From assembly GCA_937915045.1 (NCBI GenBank), contig CALDNM010000079.1, positions 1-10,140 of the forward strand: a stretch of DNA of 10,140 bases, in the 5' to 3' direction. Under the pieces are notes generated by a model. The model searched no databases. It was not told the origin of the DNA and saw only the letters and a program-made list of their open reading frames with translations. The position numbers and the translations under genes are program-made. The stretch is from an uncultured Clostridia bacterium (GTDB lineage Bacteria; Bacillota; Clostridia; Peptostreptococcales; Anaerovoracaceae). Shown one piece after another: positions 1 to 6,883 of this stretch. Position 1 is the stretch's first letter. Each line of letters begins with the position of its first letter.

Positions 1-297
1 CGGATCGTCGTCCGGTCCGGCTTCCTCGAAGTCGTCATCTATAGGCACAGTCTCGAGAGCTTTTTTCGCCTTTTCGAGAGTGCTCTCAGGCACGTAGATA
101 TCTATGTCCTGAATAGTGTTGGCTCCAAGCGCCACTTCCATGAAGTTCGCCGCGCCGCGATAGTTTTTCACGCACGGGATATTTTCAGCGTCGAGTTTCG
201 ACGCGATGATATCGGCCTCGAGCGATGAGCCGGCTGTCGTCAGAAACACTCCGTCGCGCCATGGCAGGCTTTTATCCGGTCTGTCAAAGATCCCCAT
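1..297 (-). CDS. DUF2007-like small protein (partial, 3' end outside window)
   Basis: My translation of the minus strand from the ATG at 295-297 gives 99 codons with no stop, so the gene runs off the left edge. The protein starts MGIFDRPDKSLPWRDGVFLT. The segment from about residue 16 to 85 has the layout of the DUF2007 family (putative prokaryotic signal-transducing protein, a small ferredoxin-like fold): a short first strand, an AGSSLEADIIASKLDAENIP helix-turn (residues 22-41), then a strand and helix IDIYVPESTLEKAKKALE (74-91). An acidic tail rich in Asp and Glu follows. No signal peptide or membrane segment is visible. The ATG lies two bases after the thrS stop. A weak AAAGG about ten bases upstream inside thrS may serve as ribosome site, so coupling to thrS is likely. 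The family's role is poorly known; the assignment rests on pattern, not on a search. Confidence 0.7.
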   Translation of the reverse strand, partial: MGIFDRPDKSLPWRDGVFLTTAGSSLEADIIASKLDAENIPCVKNYRGAANFMEVALGANTIQDIDIYVPESTLEKAKKALETVPIDDDFEEAGPDDDP

Positions 298-299
298 AG

Positions 300-2045
300 T
301 TACAGCGCCTTTGTATCGATCTCTTCACGAAGTTTCTTTTCGAAGTCTTCTATCTTCATAGTGCCGAGATCGCCTTTCTTGATCGAACGTACCGACAGAG
401 TGCCGTCCTCGATCTCCTGGTCTCCGATAACACAGATATAGGAATCGCGAGCGAGCCTTGCTTCTCTCATCTTGTAGCCGATCTTCTCGTTCCTGTCGTC
501 GACCTTGACTCTGAAGCCGTACTCGTCATCCATCTTCTCAGCCAGTTCTCTCGCGTATGCGCCCTGCTCTTCTGTGACTGTCAGGAGTTTGACCTGTACA
601 GGAGCGAGCCAGAGAGGGAACTTGCCTTCGAAATGCTCTATCAGTATTCCGAGGAATCTTTCGATCGATCCGAACACTGTCCTGTGTATCATGACAGGTC
701 TGTGCTTCTCACCATCAGGCCCGATATATGAAATATCGAATCTCTGAGGCATCTGGAAGTCGAGCTGATTCGTGCCGCACTGCCATGTCCTGCCGAGCGC
801 GTCGACAAGGTGGAAGTCGAGTTTAGGTCCGTAGAAAGCGCCGTCGCCTTCATTGATCGTATACTCCAGGCCGAGATCCTCTACAGCGTCCCTCAGAGCA
901 TCTGTAGCTGTATCCCATTCTTCCTGCGTTCCCATCGAATTCTCAGGTTTTGTTGAAAGTTCGATATGATATTTGAAACCGAATACGCTGTACATGTAAT
1001 CGATCAGTTTTACGACAGACTGAACTGTCTCTTTGACCTGATCCATCGTGCAGTACATATGCGCGTCATCCTGTACGAACGATCTTACTCTCATAAGGCC
1101 CTGCAATGTACCGGAAAGCTCATGTCTGTGAACTCTTCCGAGTTCCGCGTATCTGAGCGGCAGGTCTCTGTATGAACGGATCTTATTGCCGTAGATCAGT
1201 ATCGATCCAGGGCAGTTCATAGGCTTGATAGCGTAGTCTTCATCATCTATCTTTGTGAAATACATGTCGTCTTTATAGTGATCCCAGTGGCCTGAAGTCC
1301 TCCAGAGCTGTTCATTAAGGATCATAGGGGTCATGATCTCGTCATATCCCCACTTCCTGTGGACTTCTCTCCACCATGAAGTAAGTTCGTTCCTCAGTAT
1401 CATGCCGTTTGGAAGGAAGAACGCGAATCCCGGGCCTTCCTCATGCATCTCGAAGATCTCCATTTCTTTTCCGATCTTCCTGTGATCTCTCTTCTTCGCT
1501 TCCTCGATCATCTTGAGATGCTCATCGAGCATTTCCTGCGATGGGAAACATGTGCCGTAGATCCTCTGCAGCATCTTGTTGTTGGAATCGCCTCTCCAGT
1601 AAGCTCCGGCGATGCTTGTCAGTTTGAAAGCCTTTATGAGGCTTGTCTTTTCGACGTGCGGTCCCGCGCAGAGATCGACGTAATCGTCCTGTTTGTAGAA
1701 TGAAAGTTCCTTTTCATCAGGCAGATCTTCGATCAGCTGAACTTTGTAATCCTCATTCCTGTCCTTCCAGAATTTAAGAGCCTCTTCTCTCGGCAGAGTG
1801 TAATGCTCGAGAGGATAACCCGCCTTTATGATCTTCTTCATTTCTTTTGTAATGGTTTTCAGATCATCATCCGTGAACTTATGCTCAATGTCGATGTCAT
1901 AATAGAATCCATCATCGATAGCAGGCCCTATAGCGAGCTGCGCTTCCGGCCAGATCCTCTTGATAGCCTGTGCCATAATATGAGACGTCGTATGTCTGAA
2001 TGCTTTTCTGTATTCTGCGTCTTCCCAGTTAATATTTTTTGCCAT
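300..2045 (-). CDS. thrS: Threonine--tRNA ligase lacking the N-terminal TGS domain
   Basis: This cytoplasmic class II synthetase charges tRNA-Thr with threonine using ATP. The 581 residues begin directly with the editing (N2) domain. Its zinc-like motif is present as H18xxxH22 and C126xxxH130, so hydrolysis of Ser-tRNA-Thr is probably retained. In the catalytic core, C278 (PMNCPG), H329 and H454 match the three zinc ligands that recognise threonine. Motif 2 is around RYAELGRVHRHE (298-309), and motif 3 is HRTVFGSIERF (454-464). The anticodon-binding domain runs from about 480 to the end. Typical bacterial ThrRS has about 640 residues, and the missing part is the TGS (N1) domain. The start is firm: a GGAGGAG site lies about seven bases upstream, inside the last codons of ddl, and the ddl stop is one base before the ATG. 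No T-box leader can fit directly upstream. Confidence 0.97.
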   Translation of the reverse strand: MAKNINWEDAEYRKAFRHTTSHIMAQAIKRIWPEAQLAIGPAIDDGFYYDIDIEHKFTDDDLKTITKEMKKIIKAGYPLEHYTLPREEALKFWKDRNEDYKVQLIEDLPDEKELSFYKQDDYVDLCAGPHVEKTSLIKAFKLTSIAGAYWRGDSNNKMLQRIYGTCFPSQEMLDEHLKMIEEAKKRDHRKIGKEMEIFEMHEEGPGFAFFLPNGMILRNELTSWWREVHRKWGYDEIMTPMILNEQLWRTSGHWDHYKDDMYFTKIDDEDYAIKPMNCPGSILIYGNKIRSYRDLPLRYAELGRVHRHELSGTLQGLMRVRSFVQDDAHMYCTMDQVKETVQSVVKLIDYMYSVFGFKYHIELSTKPENSMGTQEEWDTATDALRDAVEDLGLEYTINEGDGAFYGPKLDFHLVDALGRTWQCGTNQLDFQMPQRFDISYIGPDGEKHRPVMIHRTVFGSIERFLGILIEHFEGKFPLWLAPVQVKLLTVTEEQGAYARELAEKMDDEYGFRVKVDDRNEKIGYKMREARLARDSYICVIGDQEIEDGTLSVRSIKKGDLGTMKIEDFEKKLREEIDTKAL

Positions 2046-2046
2046 T

Positions 2047-3114
2047 TTATATCTCCTCCATAGCGAACTCGATCAGTTTATCGATCAAGTCCCTGTATTC
2101 GATCCCGGCCGCTTCCCAAAGTTTTGGGTAAAGGCTGATATTAGTGAATCCCGGCAGAGTGTTTATCTCGCTGAATACGACTTCATTGTCCTTTGAAAGG
2201 AAGAAGTCCGCACGGGCAAGTCCTCTGCATCCAAGGATCTTGAATATCTCGACCGCGTCATCCTGTATTTCTTTTTCTTTGCCTTCAGGCAGGTCATCCG
2301 CGACCCTCGTCTTTGACGCCGGGTTCGAGTATTTCGCGTCATAATCGTAGAATTCGTTCGCGGTCAGGATCTCTCCTACCGGTGAAGCGTGCGGAGTCCT
2401 GTTTCCAAGTACCGCTACTTCAAGTTCTCTTCCCACTATCGCTTCTTCGATCAGGATCTTGAAGTCTTCAGTCGCCGCTAGTTTTATCCCCTCGAACAGT
2501 TCCATCTGGTTGCGGACCTTGGATATCCCTACTGATGATCCGTCGCTTGCCGGTTTCACAAATAGCGGATATTTGCCGCCGAAGAATTCTTCGATGGCCG
2601 CAAGTTCCTTTTCAGGAGCCTGTGAAAACCCGAATCTGTCCGTCGTATAACATGCCGCGAATTTGATCCCGAGCCTCCTGGCAACATCTCTCGTGACTTC
2701 CTTATCCATGCAGCATGCCGACGCGAGCGTCCCGGCTCCAACATACGGCAGACCGGCTATATCCAGCAGGCCCTGCATAGTTCCATCTTCTCCAAACTGT
2801 CCGTGTATTATATCGAAAACTACGTCAACACGTATTTCCTGTCCTTTTTTCAGCCTTATTCCATGTACTCTTCTGTCCGGGCAAATAGTTGCTTCTTTGT
2901 TCCCCAGCTTTTTCTCCCAGCGATGATCGGCTATCTCATCAGGAGACGCGTTGGTCAGCATCCATTTACCCTCTCTGGTTATTCCGAGCGCATATATTTC
3001 GTATTTGGTCATATCTATGTTCCTGAGCACCGATGCCGCCGAGTTGCACGACACATCATGCTCCGGAGAAGTCCCGCCAAATAACAATACGAGTTTCAAC
3101 TTAGTCTGTTCCAT
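2047..3114 (-). CDS. ddl: D-alanine--D-alanine ligase
   Basis: This ATP-grasp ligase joins two D-alanines for the peptidoglycan stem peptide in the cytoplasm. The 355 residues show the N-terminal GGTSPEHDVS motif (13-22, with E18 as the dipeptide-site Glu), HGQFGEDG (104-111), the ATP-grasp loop VKPASDGSSVGI (186-197), the omega loop EFYDYDAKY (254-262), R301 in ARADFF, and EINTLPGFT (316-324) with metal ligands E316 and N318. The Tyr in the omega loop (Y258, equivalent to Y216 of E. coli DdlB) points to D-Ala-D-Ala. The D-lactate and D-serine ligases of the Van type have other residues there. Length is normal. The gene sits between the polymer exporter and thrS, 28 bases after the ATPase stop. 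A moderate AAAGG site lies about ten bases upstream of the ATG. No vanH- or vanX-like gene is present, so this is the housekeeping ligase. Confidence 0.96.
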   Translation of the reverse strand: MEQTKLKLVLLFGGTSPEHDVSCNSAASVLRNIDMTKYEIYALGITREGKWMLTNASPDEIADHRWEKKLGNKEATICPDRRVHGIRLKKGQEIRVDVVFDIIHGQFGEDGTMQGLLDIAGLPYVGAGTLASACCMDKEVTRDVARRLGIKFAACYTTDRFGFSQAPEKELAAIEEFFGGKYPLFVKPASDGSSVGISKVRNQMELFEGIKLAATEDFKILIEEAIVGRELEVAVLGNRTPHASPVGEILTANEFYDYDAKYSNPASKTRVADDLPEGKEKEIQDDAVEIFKILGCRGLARADFFLSKDNEVVFSEINTLPGFTNISLYPKLWEAAGIEYRDLIDKLIEFAMEEI

Positions 3115-3132
3115 TTGATCACTACCTTTACC

Positions 3133-3149
3133 CGCGTGATTGTCACGCG
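3133..3149 (-). other. Perfect inverted repeat spanning the ABC ATPase stop codon
   Basis: The minus strand reads CGCGTGA-CAA-TCACGCG: two perfect 7-base arms and a 3-base loop. The TGA of the left arm is the stop codon of the ATPase gene (3143-3145). No T-run follows, so this does not look like an intrinsic terminator. It lies about 20 bases before the ddl start and may stabilise the upstream message, act as a processing site, or modulate ddl translation. The repeat itself is seen directly; function is inference. Confidence 0.5.
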
Positions 3150-3934
3150 TTCTCCTTTTTCTCTTTTGACTTGACTTCTATAGCACTCTCATACAGCTCG
3201 ACCGTTGATTCGATATCCGAATCATATACGAGCGCGCCGTTTTTGAGAAGGATGCCGCGCTTGCAAAAATCAAGAGCCATACTTGTTGAGTGAGTTACAA
3301 ACAGTAGTGTAACATCACCGCTGAACATGATCTCATTGACTTTGGTCACGCATTTATTCCTGAAAGCCTTGTCGCCTACACTCAGAGCCTCATCTATGAT
3401 GAGTATCTCAGGGTGCGTATTTATATTTATAGCAAAGCCAAGTCTGGCTTTCATCCCGCTTGAGTAGCTCCTGACAGGCTGATCGATATATTCGCCTATA
3501 TCAGCGAAATCCACTATCGTCTGTTCGAGCTCATGTATCTCCTGATCTCGTATGCCCATTATCTGGCCCTTGAGATATATATTTTCACGTCCGGTCATCT
3601 CCATGTCAAAACCCGCAGTGAGTTCGAGAAGAGCGCTTACTCTCCCGTTCACTATCACCTCTCCCGATGTAGGATATGTGACACCTGTGACGATCTTCAG
3701 CAGAGTCGATTTCCCGGCTCCGTTCTTTCCAAGGAACGCGACAGCTTCTCCACGATTTATTTTAAACGAGAGATCGTCGATCGCCTTCTTCGGTATATAT
3801 TTGATCCTCTTGTTGAAGACAGCCATCAGACGTTTCTTGTCGTTCTTATAGAGCTTGTACGTCTTTGTCACGTGTCTGAATTCAATGATCGGATCTTCTT
3901 TTTCTTTTTTTTCTTCTTTTATGTCCTTTGACAT
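3143..3934 (-). CDS. Polysaccharide/teichoic acid export ABC transporter, ATP-binding protein (TagH/Wzt type)
   Basis: This ATPase should power export of a lipid-linked cell-surface glycopolymer together with the permease encoded just upstream. Of 263 residues, Walker A is GKNGAGKST (69-77), the ABC signature is YSSGMKARL (157-165), Walker B is ILIIDE (177-182) and the H-loop is H215. The stretch LLELTAGFDMEMTGRENIYL (102-121), in place of a normal Q-loop region, is typical of the TagH/Wzt/KpsT subfamily. There is no long C-terminal carbohydrate-binding or extracytoplasmic domain as in many Wzt proteins or B. subtilis TagH; both ends are short and Lys/Glu-rich. The start is backed by AGGAG seven bases upstream, which overlaps the TAG stop of the permease gene, so the two are probably translationally coupled. 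An A8 run lies in codons 8-10. Which polymer is exported cannot be told from the sequence. Confidence 0.92.
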   Translation of the reverse strand: MSKDIKEEKKEKEDPIIEFRHVTKTYKLYKNDKKRLMAVFNKRIKYIPKKAIDDLSFKINRGEAVAFLGKNGAGKSTLLKIVTGVTYPTSGEVIVNGRVSALLELTAGFDMEMTGRENIYLKGQIMGIRDQEIHELEQTIVDFADIGEYIDQPVRSYSSGMKARLGFAININTHPEILIIDEALSVGDKAFRNKCVTKVNEIMFSGDVTLLFVTHSTSMALDFCKRGILLKNGALVYDSDIESTVELYESAIEVKSKEKKENA

Positions 3935-3944
3935 CTATGGTCTC

Positions 3945-4748
3945 CTATAATACGTCCGGCATATCCTTCTTGAGCTTTTTGAATACCCACAGCGCGAGTA
4001 TCCACATTATGACCAGCTCACAGAGATATACCAGCAGTTCTTTCGGCTCCTGCCATATCCATACATGATGGACAAAACAGTTTCGGTATCCTTCAACAGT
4101 GAATGTTATAGGGTTGGCCTTCAGTATCATCCTGCCGATATGGCTGTGTATTTTTGTCACCGGCCACATGATCCCCGACAGCCAGAACAGTGCCGTCGTG
4201 CATGACTTGACAAGGTTCGAAAAATCTCTGCTTATTGCGGCAAGGACAGATCCGAAGAGCGTCCAGCCTGTGCAGAAAAGAAACATAAGCAGCATGTATA
4301 TCGGGAGCTGCAGATAATATATCGTAAGCGGCTCACCAAAAGCTATATATATCACAAATACTATCAGCAGCAGCACCAGGTGCACCACCAGCTTCGACAT
4401 ACTCACAAATGTAGGTATAGTGCCGACCGGGAATTTCATTTTGGTTATGAGGTGCTTGTATTTCCTCATGCTGTTTGTCCCCTGTGTCAGCATTTCCTGT
4501 ATGTAGAACCATGATATTATACCGGCTATCAGCCACAGGAAGAACGGAAATCCTTCTATCCCGGCACGCTGCCTAAGGCCTATAGAAAACGCGAACCAGT
4601 ATACAAATATCGTGACGGCAGGCTTGATTATAGCCCAGGCCCAACCGAGAGCCGCTCCGCTGTATGTTTTTATAAGATCCGATTTCGCCAGCTTGAATAT
4701 CTGATGGCGCCATACTATATGATCTTTTATAAGATTCTTAAGTTCCAT
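3945..4748 (-). CDS. Polysaccharide/teichoic acid export ABC transporter, permease (TagG/Wzm type)
   Basis: This is an ABC-2 type integral membrane protein of 267 residues, the normal size for TagG/Wzm permeases. Hydrophobicity suggests six membrane segments, near residues 35-58, 66-87, 116-137, 143-171, 182-200 and 237-256. The N-terminal part has an amphipathic stretch with the family's LGWAWAIIKP motif (34-43), where relatives have LGWLWALLxP. KMKFP (103-107) and SRDFSN (173-178), close to the common xRDxxx cytoplasmic loop, also fit. The ATPase gene follows 10 bases downstream, so the two form one transporter. A probable promoter and a leader hairpin lie in the 86-base gap before this gene, which makes it the likely first gene of the exporter-ddl-thrS transcript. 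The ribosome site is AAAGGA close to the ATG. Substrate is unknown; with an LCP ligase next door, a teichoic-acid-like or capsular polymer is most likely. Confidence 0.92.
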   Translation of the reverse strand: MELKNLIKDHIVWRHQIFKLAKSDLIKTYSGAALGWAWAIIKPAVTIFVYWFAFSIGLRQRAGIEGFPFFLWLIAGIISWFYIQEMLTQGTNSMRKYKHLITKMKFPVGTIPTFVSMSKLVVHLVLLLIVFVIYIAFGEPLTIYYLQLPIYMLLMFLFCTGWTLFGSVLAAISRDFSNLVKSCTTALFWLSGIMWPVTKIHSHIGRMILKANPITFTVEGYRNCFVHHVWIWQEPKELLVYLCELVIMWILALWVFKKLKKDMPDVL

Positions 4749-4776
4749 ATCATCCTTTTTTATATAGCCACAGCGT

Positions 4777-4796
4777 ACCGGCCGTTATTGACCGGC
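4777..4796 (-). other. 5'-UTR hairpin before the exporter permease gene
   Basis: On the minus strand GCCGGTC and GGCCGGT can pair (five Watson-Crick and two G-U pairs in RNA) around the loop AATAAC. The hairpin would begin at about the transcription start predicted from the promoter at 4803-4831. No T-run follows; the sequence continues into an A-rich ribosome site. A 5'-terminal stem often protects an mRNA, but function here is inference. Confidence 0.4.
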
Positions 4797-4802
4797 TCAC
4801 TG

Positions 4803-4831
4803 ATAATAACACTTTTAACGATCGTATTCAA
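4803..4831 (-). promoter_or_regulatory. Probable sigma-A promoter for the exporter-ddl-thrS genes
   Basis: On the minus strand a -35-like TTGAAT (4826-4831, four of six matches to TTGACA) and a -10-like TATTAT (4803-4808, five of six matches to TATAAT) are separated by exactly 17 bases. Transcription would start near 4796, about 48 bases before the permease ATG. The site sits in the largest gap of the window, just after the LCP stop codon. Read by eye; no experimental support. Confidence 0.5.
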
Positions 4832-4834
4832 TGA

Positions 4835-6169
4835 TCAGTCCATCACATCTTCAGACGTGATCGTATTTGAGTCCTTTTCATATTTGCCTGATTTCTCCGC
4901 GATCGCCTGACTTATTTCCTGTACTGTCGAGGAGCACTGATAGTTGCTCTGACCGAATATCTTCTTATGGAGTTCTACCACATTAGATTCGAGCGTGATC
5001 GGAACATCGTATGATACTCCGTCTATCATCCCGGAATAATACTCGTATGGCCACCCCTGGTTTCCTACCATATTGTATGAGTTCAGGTGGACCAGCATAT
5101 TCATCAGCGTCGTTGAGCTCAGACTCGTCTTCGTTTCAGGAAGTGCTGTATTCGCGACCTTATTCAGATCAGCGAGATCCATCTTCTTTGCCTTCTTCAT
5201 CGCTGCATTGATCGTTGCCCTTATTCTCTTTGCTCTGTGATTATCGCCGTCAACGTGCCTTATCCTGCAGTAAGTAACGGTTTGTACTCCGTTCAGTGTC
5301 TGATAACCCGCGTGAGTTATCTGCTTTGTACTGCCATTCAGGCTCTTGTTCGTATCCGCGATATATCTGTTCATTTCACTTATATTCTCAGATGTCACGT
5401 TCAGTCTCAGTCCGCCCATAGCGTCTACTGTATCCGCCACTGTAGCCCAGTCGACCCTCACATAATTCGTGATGTTGAGATCAAGGTTCCTGTTGAGCGC
5501 CCTTATCAGCCCTTTTGGACCATTATAAGCGTGAGCGTGAGTCACCTTGTCTATATTGAGCGTACCGTCCTCATCGAGCTGGAGATAAGAATCTCTCAGG
5601 ACAGAAATGAGTTTGACATCCTTTGTCTTGTTGTTTATGCTCGCGATGATGATCGCGTCCGACCTGCAGTGCTCGATGTCCTCGCCCTTCCGATCGTCGA
5701 TACCGCACAAAACGATGTTCGTATAATTCTTGAGTCCTTCTTTTGCTTCATCACTGATACAAAGATCTTTTGTGTTCAGAGATGTATCGTGCTGGATGCT
5801 GTCCAGTTTATTCAGGATTATATTATAGGCGAGTCCCGCGCCCGCTCCGATCATGACGATCAGACACACTATGACTATCGTGACGGTCCTTTTCATGCTG
5901 TGCCTTTTAGGCCCGTCGCCTCCGCCCATCCGTCCGCTTCTGCCGCCTCCGGCTTTTTTCTTTTTGTTCTTTCTGCGCTTTATCGGAGATCCTGCATCGC
6001 CCGCTCCCGGGGCAGGGGGCTTCTTATCCCCGCCATTCCCGTTTCCGGCTGACGACACGGTTTCGAAGTCGTCCATCTTCGGAGGATCCACAGTATAATA
6101 AGATCCGGTTTCCTTCGCGATCTCTTTGCTTATCTCATCATCCGTATAATATGTTTTATCAGAACGCAT
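4835..6169 (-). CDS. LytR-CpsA-Psr (LCP) family cell-wall glycopolymer transferase
   Basis: LCP enzymes move glycopolymers (teichoic acids, capsule, secondary wall polymers) from an undecaprenyl lipid carrier onto peptidoglycan, outside the membrane. The 444 residues consist of a cytoplasmic tail (1-93), one membrane anchor (about 94-116) and an extracytoplasmic LCP domain (about 148-330). Conserved pieces are NIVLCGIDDR (151-160), CRSDAIIIASIN (168-179), SVLRDSY (189-195), HAYNGPKGLIRALNRNLDL (213-231) and YCRIRHVDGDNHRAKRIR (300-317), which carries the Arg residues thought to bind the pyrophosphate. The tail is unusually long: YYT occurs twice (7-9 and 24-26), followed by a Gly/Pro-rich and strongly basic stretch. 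About 115 C-terminal residues follow the LCP core. AAGGAG lies nine bases upstream of the ATG. It lies between rpe and the polymer exporter, which fits a joint export-and-attachment role. Confidence 0.93.
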   Translation of the reverse strand: MRSDKTYYTDDEISKEIAKETGSYYTVDPPKMDDFETVSSAGNGNGGDKKPPAPGAGDAGSPIKRRKNKKKKAGGGRSGRMGGGDGPKRHSMKRTVTIVIVCLIVMIGAGAGLAYNIILNKLDSIQHDTSLNTKDLCISDEAKEGLKNYTNIVLCGIDDRKGEDIEHCRSDAIIIASINNKTKDVKLISVLRDSYLQLDEDGTLNIDKVTHAHAYNGPKGLIRALNRNLDLNITNYVRVDWATVADTVDAMGGLRLNVTSENISEMNRYIADTNKSLNGSTKQITHAGYQTLNGVQTVTYCRIRHVDGDNHRAKRIRATINAAMKKAKKMDLADLNKVANTALPETKTSLSSTTLMNMLVHLNSYNMVGNQGWPYEYYSGMIDGVSYDVPITLESNVVELHKKIFGQSNYQCSSTVQEISQAIAEKSGKYEKDSNTITSEDVMD

Positions 6170-6186
6170 ATACGCTTGCTCCTTCT

Positions 6187-6202
6187 TTCCCTCTGAGGGG
6201 AA
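6187..6202 (-). other. Small inverted repeat between rpe and the LCP gene
   Basis: The minus strand has TTCCC and GGGAA around a 6-base loop, two bases after the rpe stop and just before the LCP ribosome site. The stem is only five pairs and no T-run follows, so I do not call it a terminator. Confidence 0.25.
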
Positions 6203-6204
6203 TA

Positions 6205-6861
6205 TTATTTCCTCATCAAATTCAAAAACAGTTCGGTCCTCTCCCTGATATCCTCACACTTGAATATCGAAGAACCGGCAACGATAATATCCGTCCCTGC
6301 CGACAGAACTCTGTCCAGGTTGTCCGGACCGATCCCGCCGTCCATTTCTATTTTGAATCCATAGCCGTTCTCATCTCTCAACTTATCCAGCGCTGCCGTT
6401 TTTTCAAGAGTCTTCTCAATAAAACTCTGACCTCCGAATCCCGGATCGACAGACATGACCAGTATGAGGTCCGCGTCTTCCAGCACGCATTCAAGTGAAC
6501 TCACCGGAGTCGCGGGATTTATCGCCACCCCTGCTTTTACGCCAAGCTCCTTGATATGCGACATCGTTCTGTGAAGATGCGTACACGCTTCCTGATGCAC
6601 TGTTATATATTTCGTGCTGTCAGTGACAAAATCCGCGATATAATCATCCGCGTTCTCTATCATGAGATGCACATCAAAAGGAATGGATGTTTTCCCGGCA
6701 AGGTTTTTGAGCACCACAGCGCCATAACTGATGTTCGGTACGAAATGCCCGTCCATAACATCAAAATGTACTAGCTGAGCTCCTCCTTCTTCTGTCATCC
6801 TGACCTGTTCTCCGAGTTTCGAAAAATCTGCCGACAGTATCGACGGCGCCAGTTCTTTCAT
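6205..6861 (-). CDS. rpe: Ribulose-phosphate 3-epimerase
   Basis: This TIM-barrel enzyme of the pentose phosphate pathway interconverts ribulose 5-phosphate and xylulose 5-phosphate in the cytoplasm. With the chosen start the protein has 218 residues, the usual size, beginning MKELAPSILSADF. The metal and catalytic residues are present: H32 and D34 in VHFDVMDGHFVPN (31-43), H65 in DVHLMI (63-68) and D174 in EMDGGI (172-177). The flexible loop with SVDPGFGGQSFI (137-148) is intact. In-frame ATGs exist up to 6936, which would add 25 residues and overlap rsgA. I prefer the ATG at 6859-6861 because AAAGGA lies six bases before it and because it matches the family's usual N-terminus. It follows rsgA by 22 bases, as in the prkC-rsgA-rpe arrangement of Bacillus. 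Confidence 0.95.
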   Translation of the reverse strand: MKELAPSILSADFSKLGEQVRMTEEGGAQLVHFDVMDGHFVPNISYGAVVLKNLAGKTSIPFDVHLMIENADDYIADFVTDSTKYITVHQEACTHLHRTMSHIKELGVKAGVAINPATPVSSLECVLEDADLILVMSVDPGFGGQSFIEKTLEKTAALDKLRDENGYGFKIEMDGGIGPDNLDRVLSAGTDIIVAGSSIFKCEDIRERTELFLNLMRK

Positions 6862-6883
6862 CCTGTATCCTTTCATATCTGTT

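Noticed and set aside
2047..3114. Vancomycin-resistance type ligase (VanA/VanC-like)
   Set aside because: The omega loop EFYDYDAKY has the Tyr of D-Ala-D-Ala ligases, and no vanH-, vanX- or vanRS-like neighbours are present.
5237..6052. Plus-strand open frame of 271 codons opposite the LCP gene
   Set aside because: It lies entirely inside a well-supported LCP gene and shows no recognisable domain. It is best explained as a by-product of codon use on the other strand.
6187..6202. Intrinsic terminator after rpe
   Set aside because: The stem is only five pairs and is followed by purines, not a T-run, on the coding strand.
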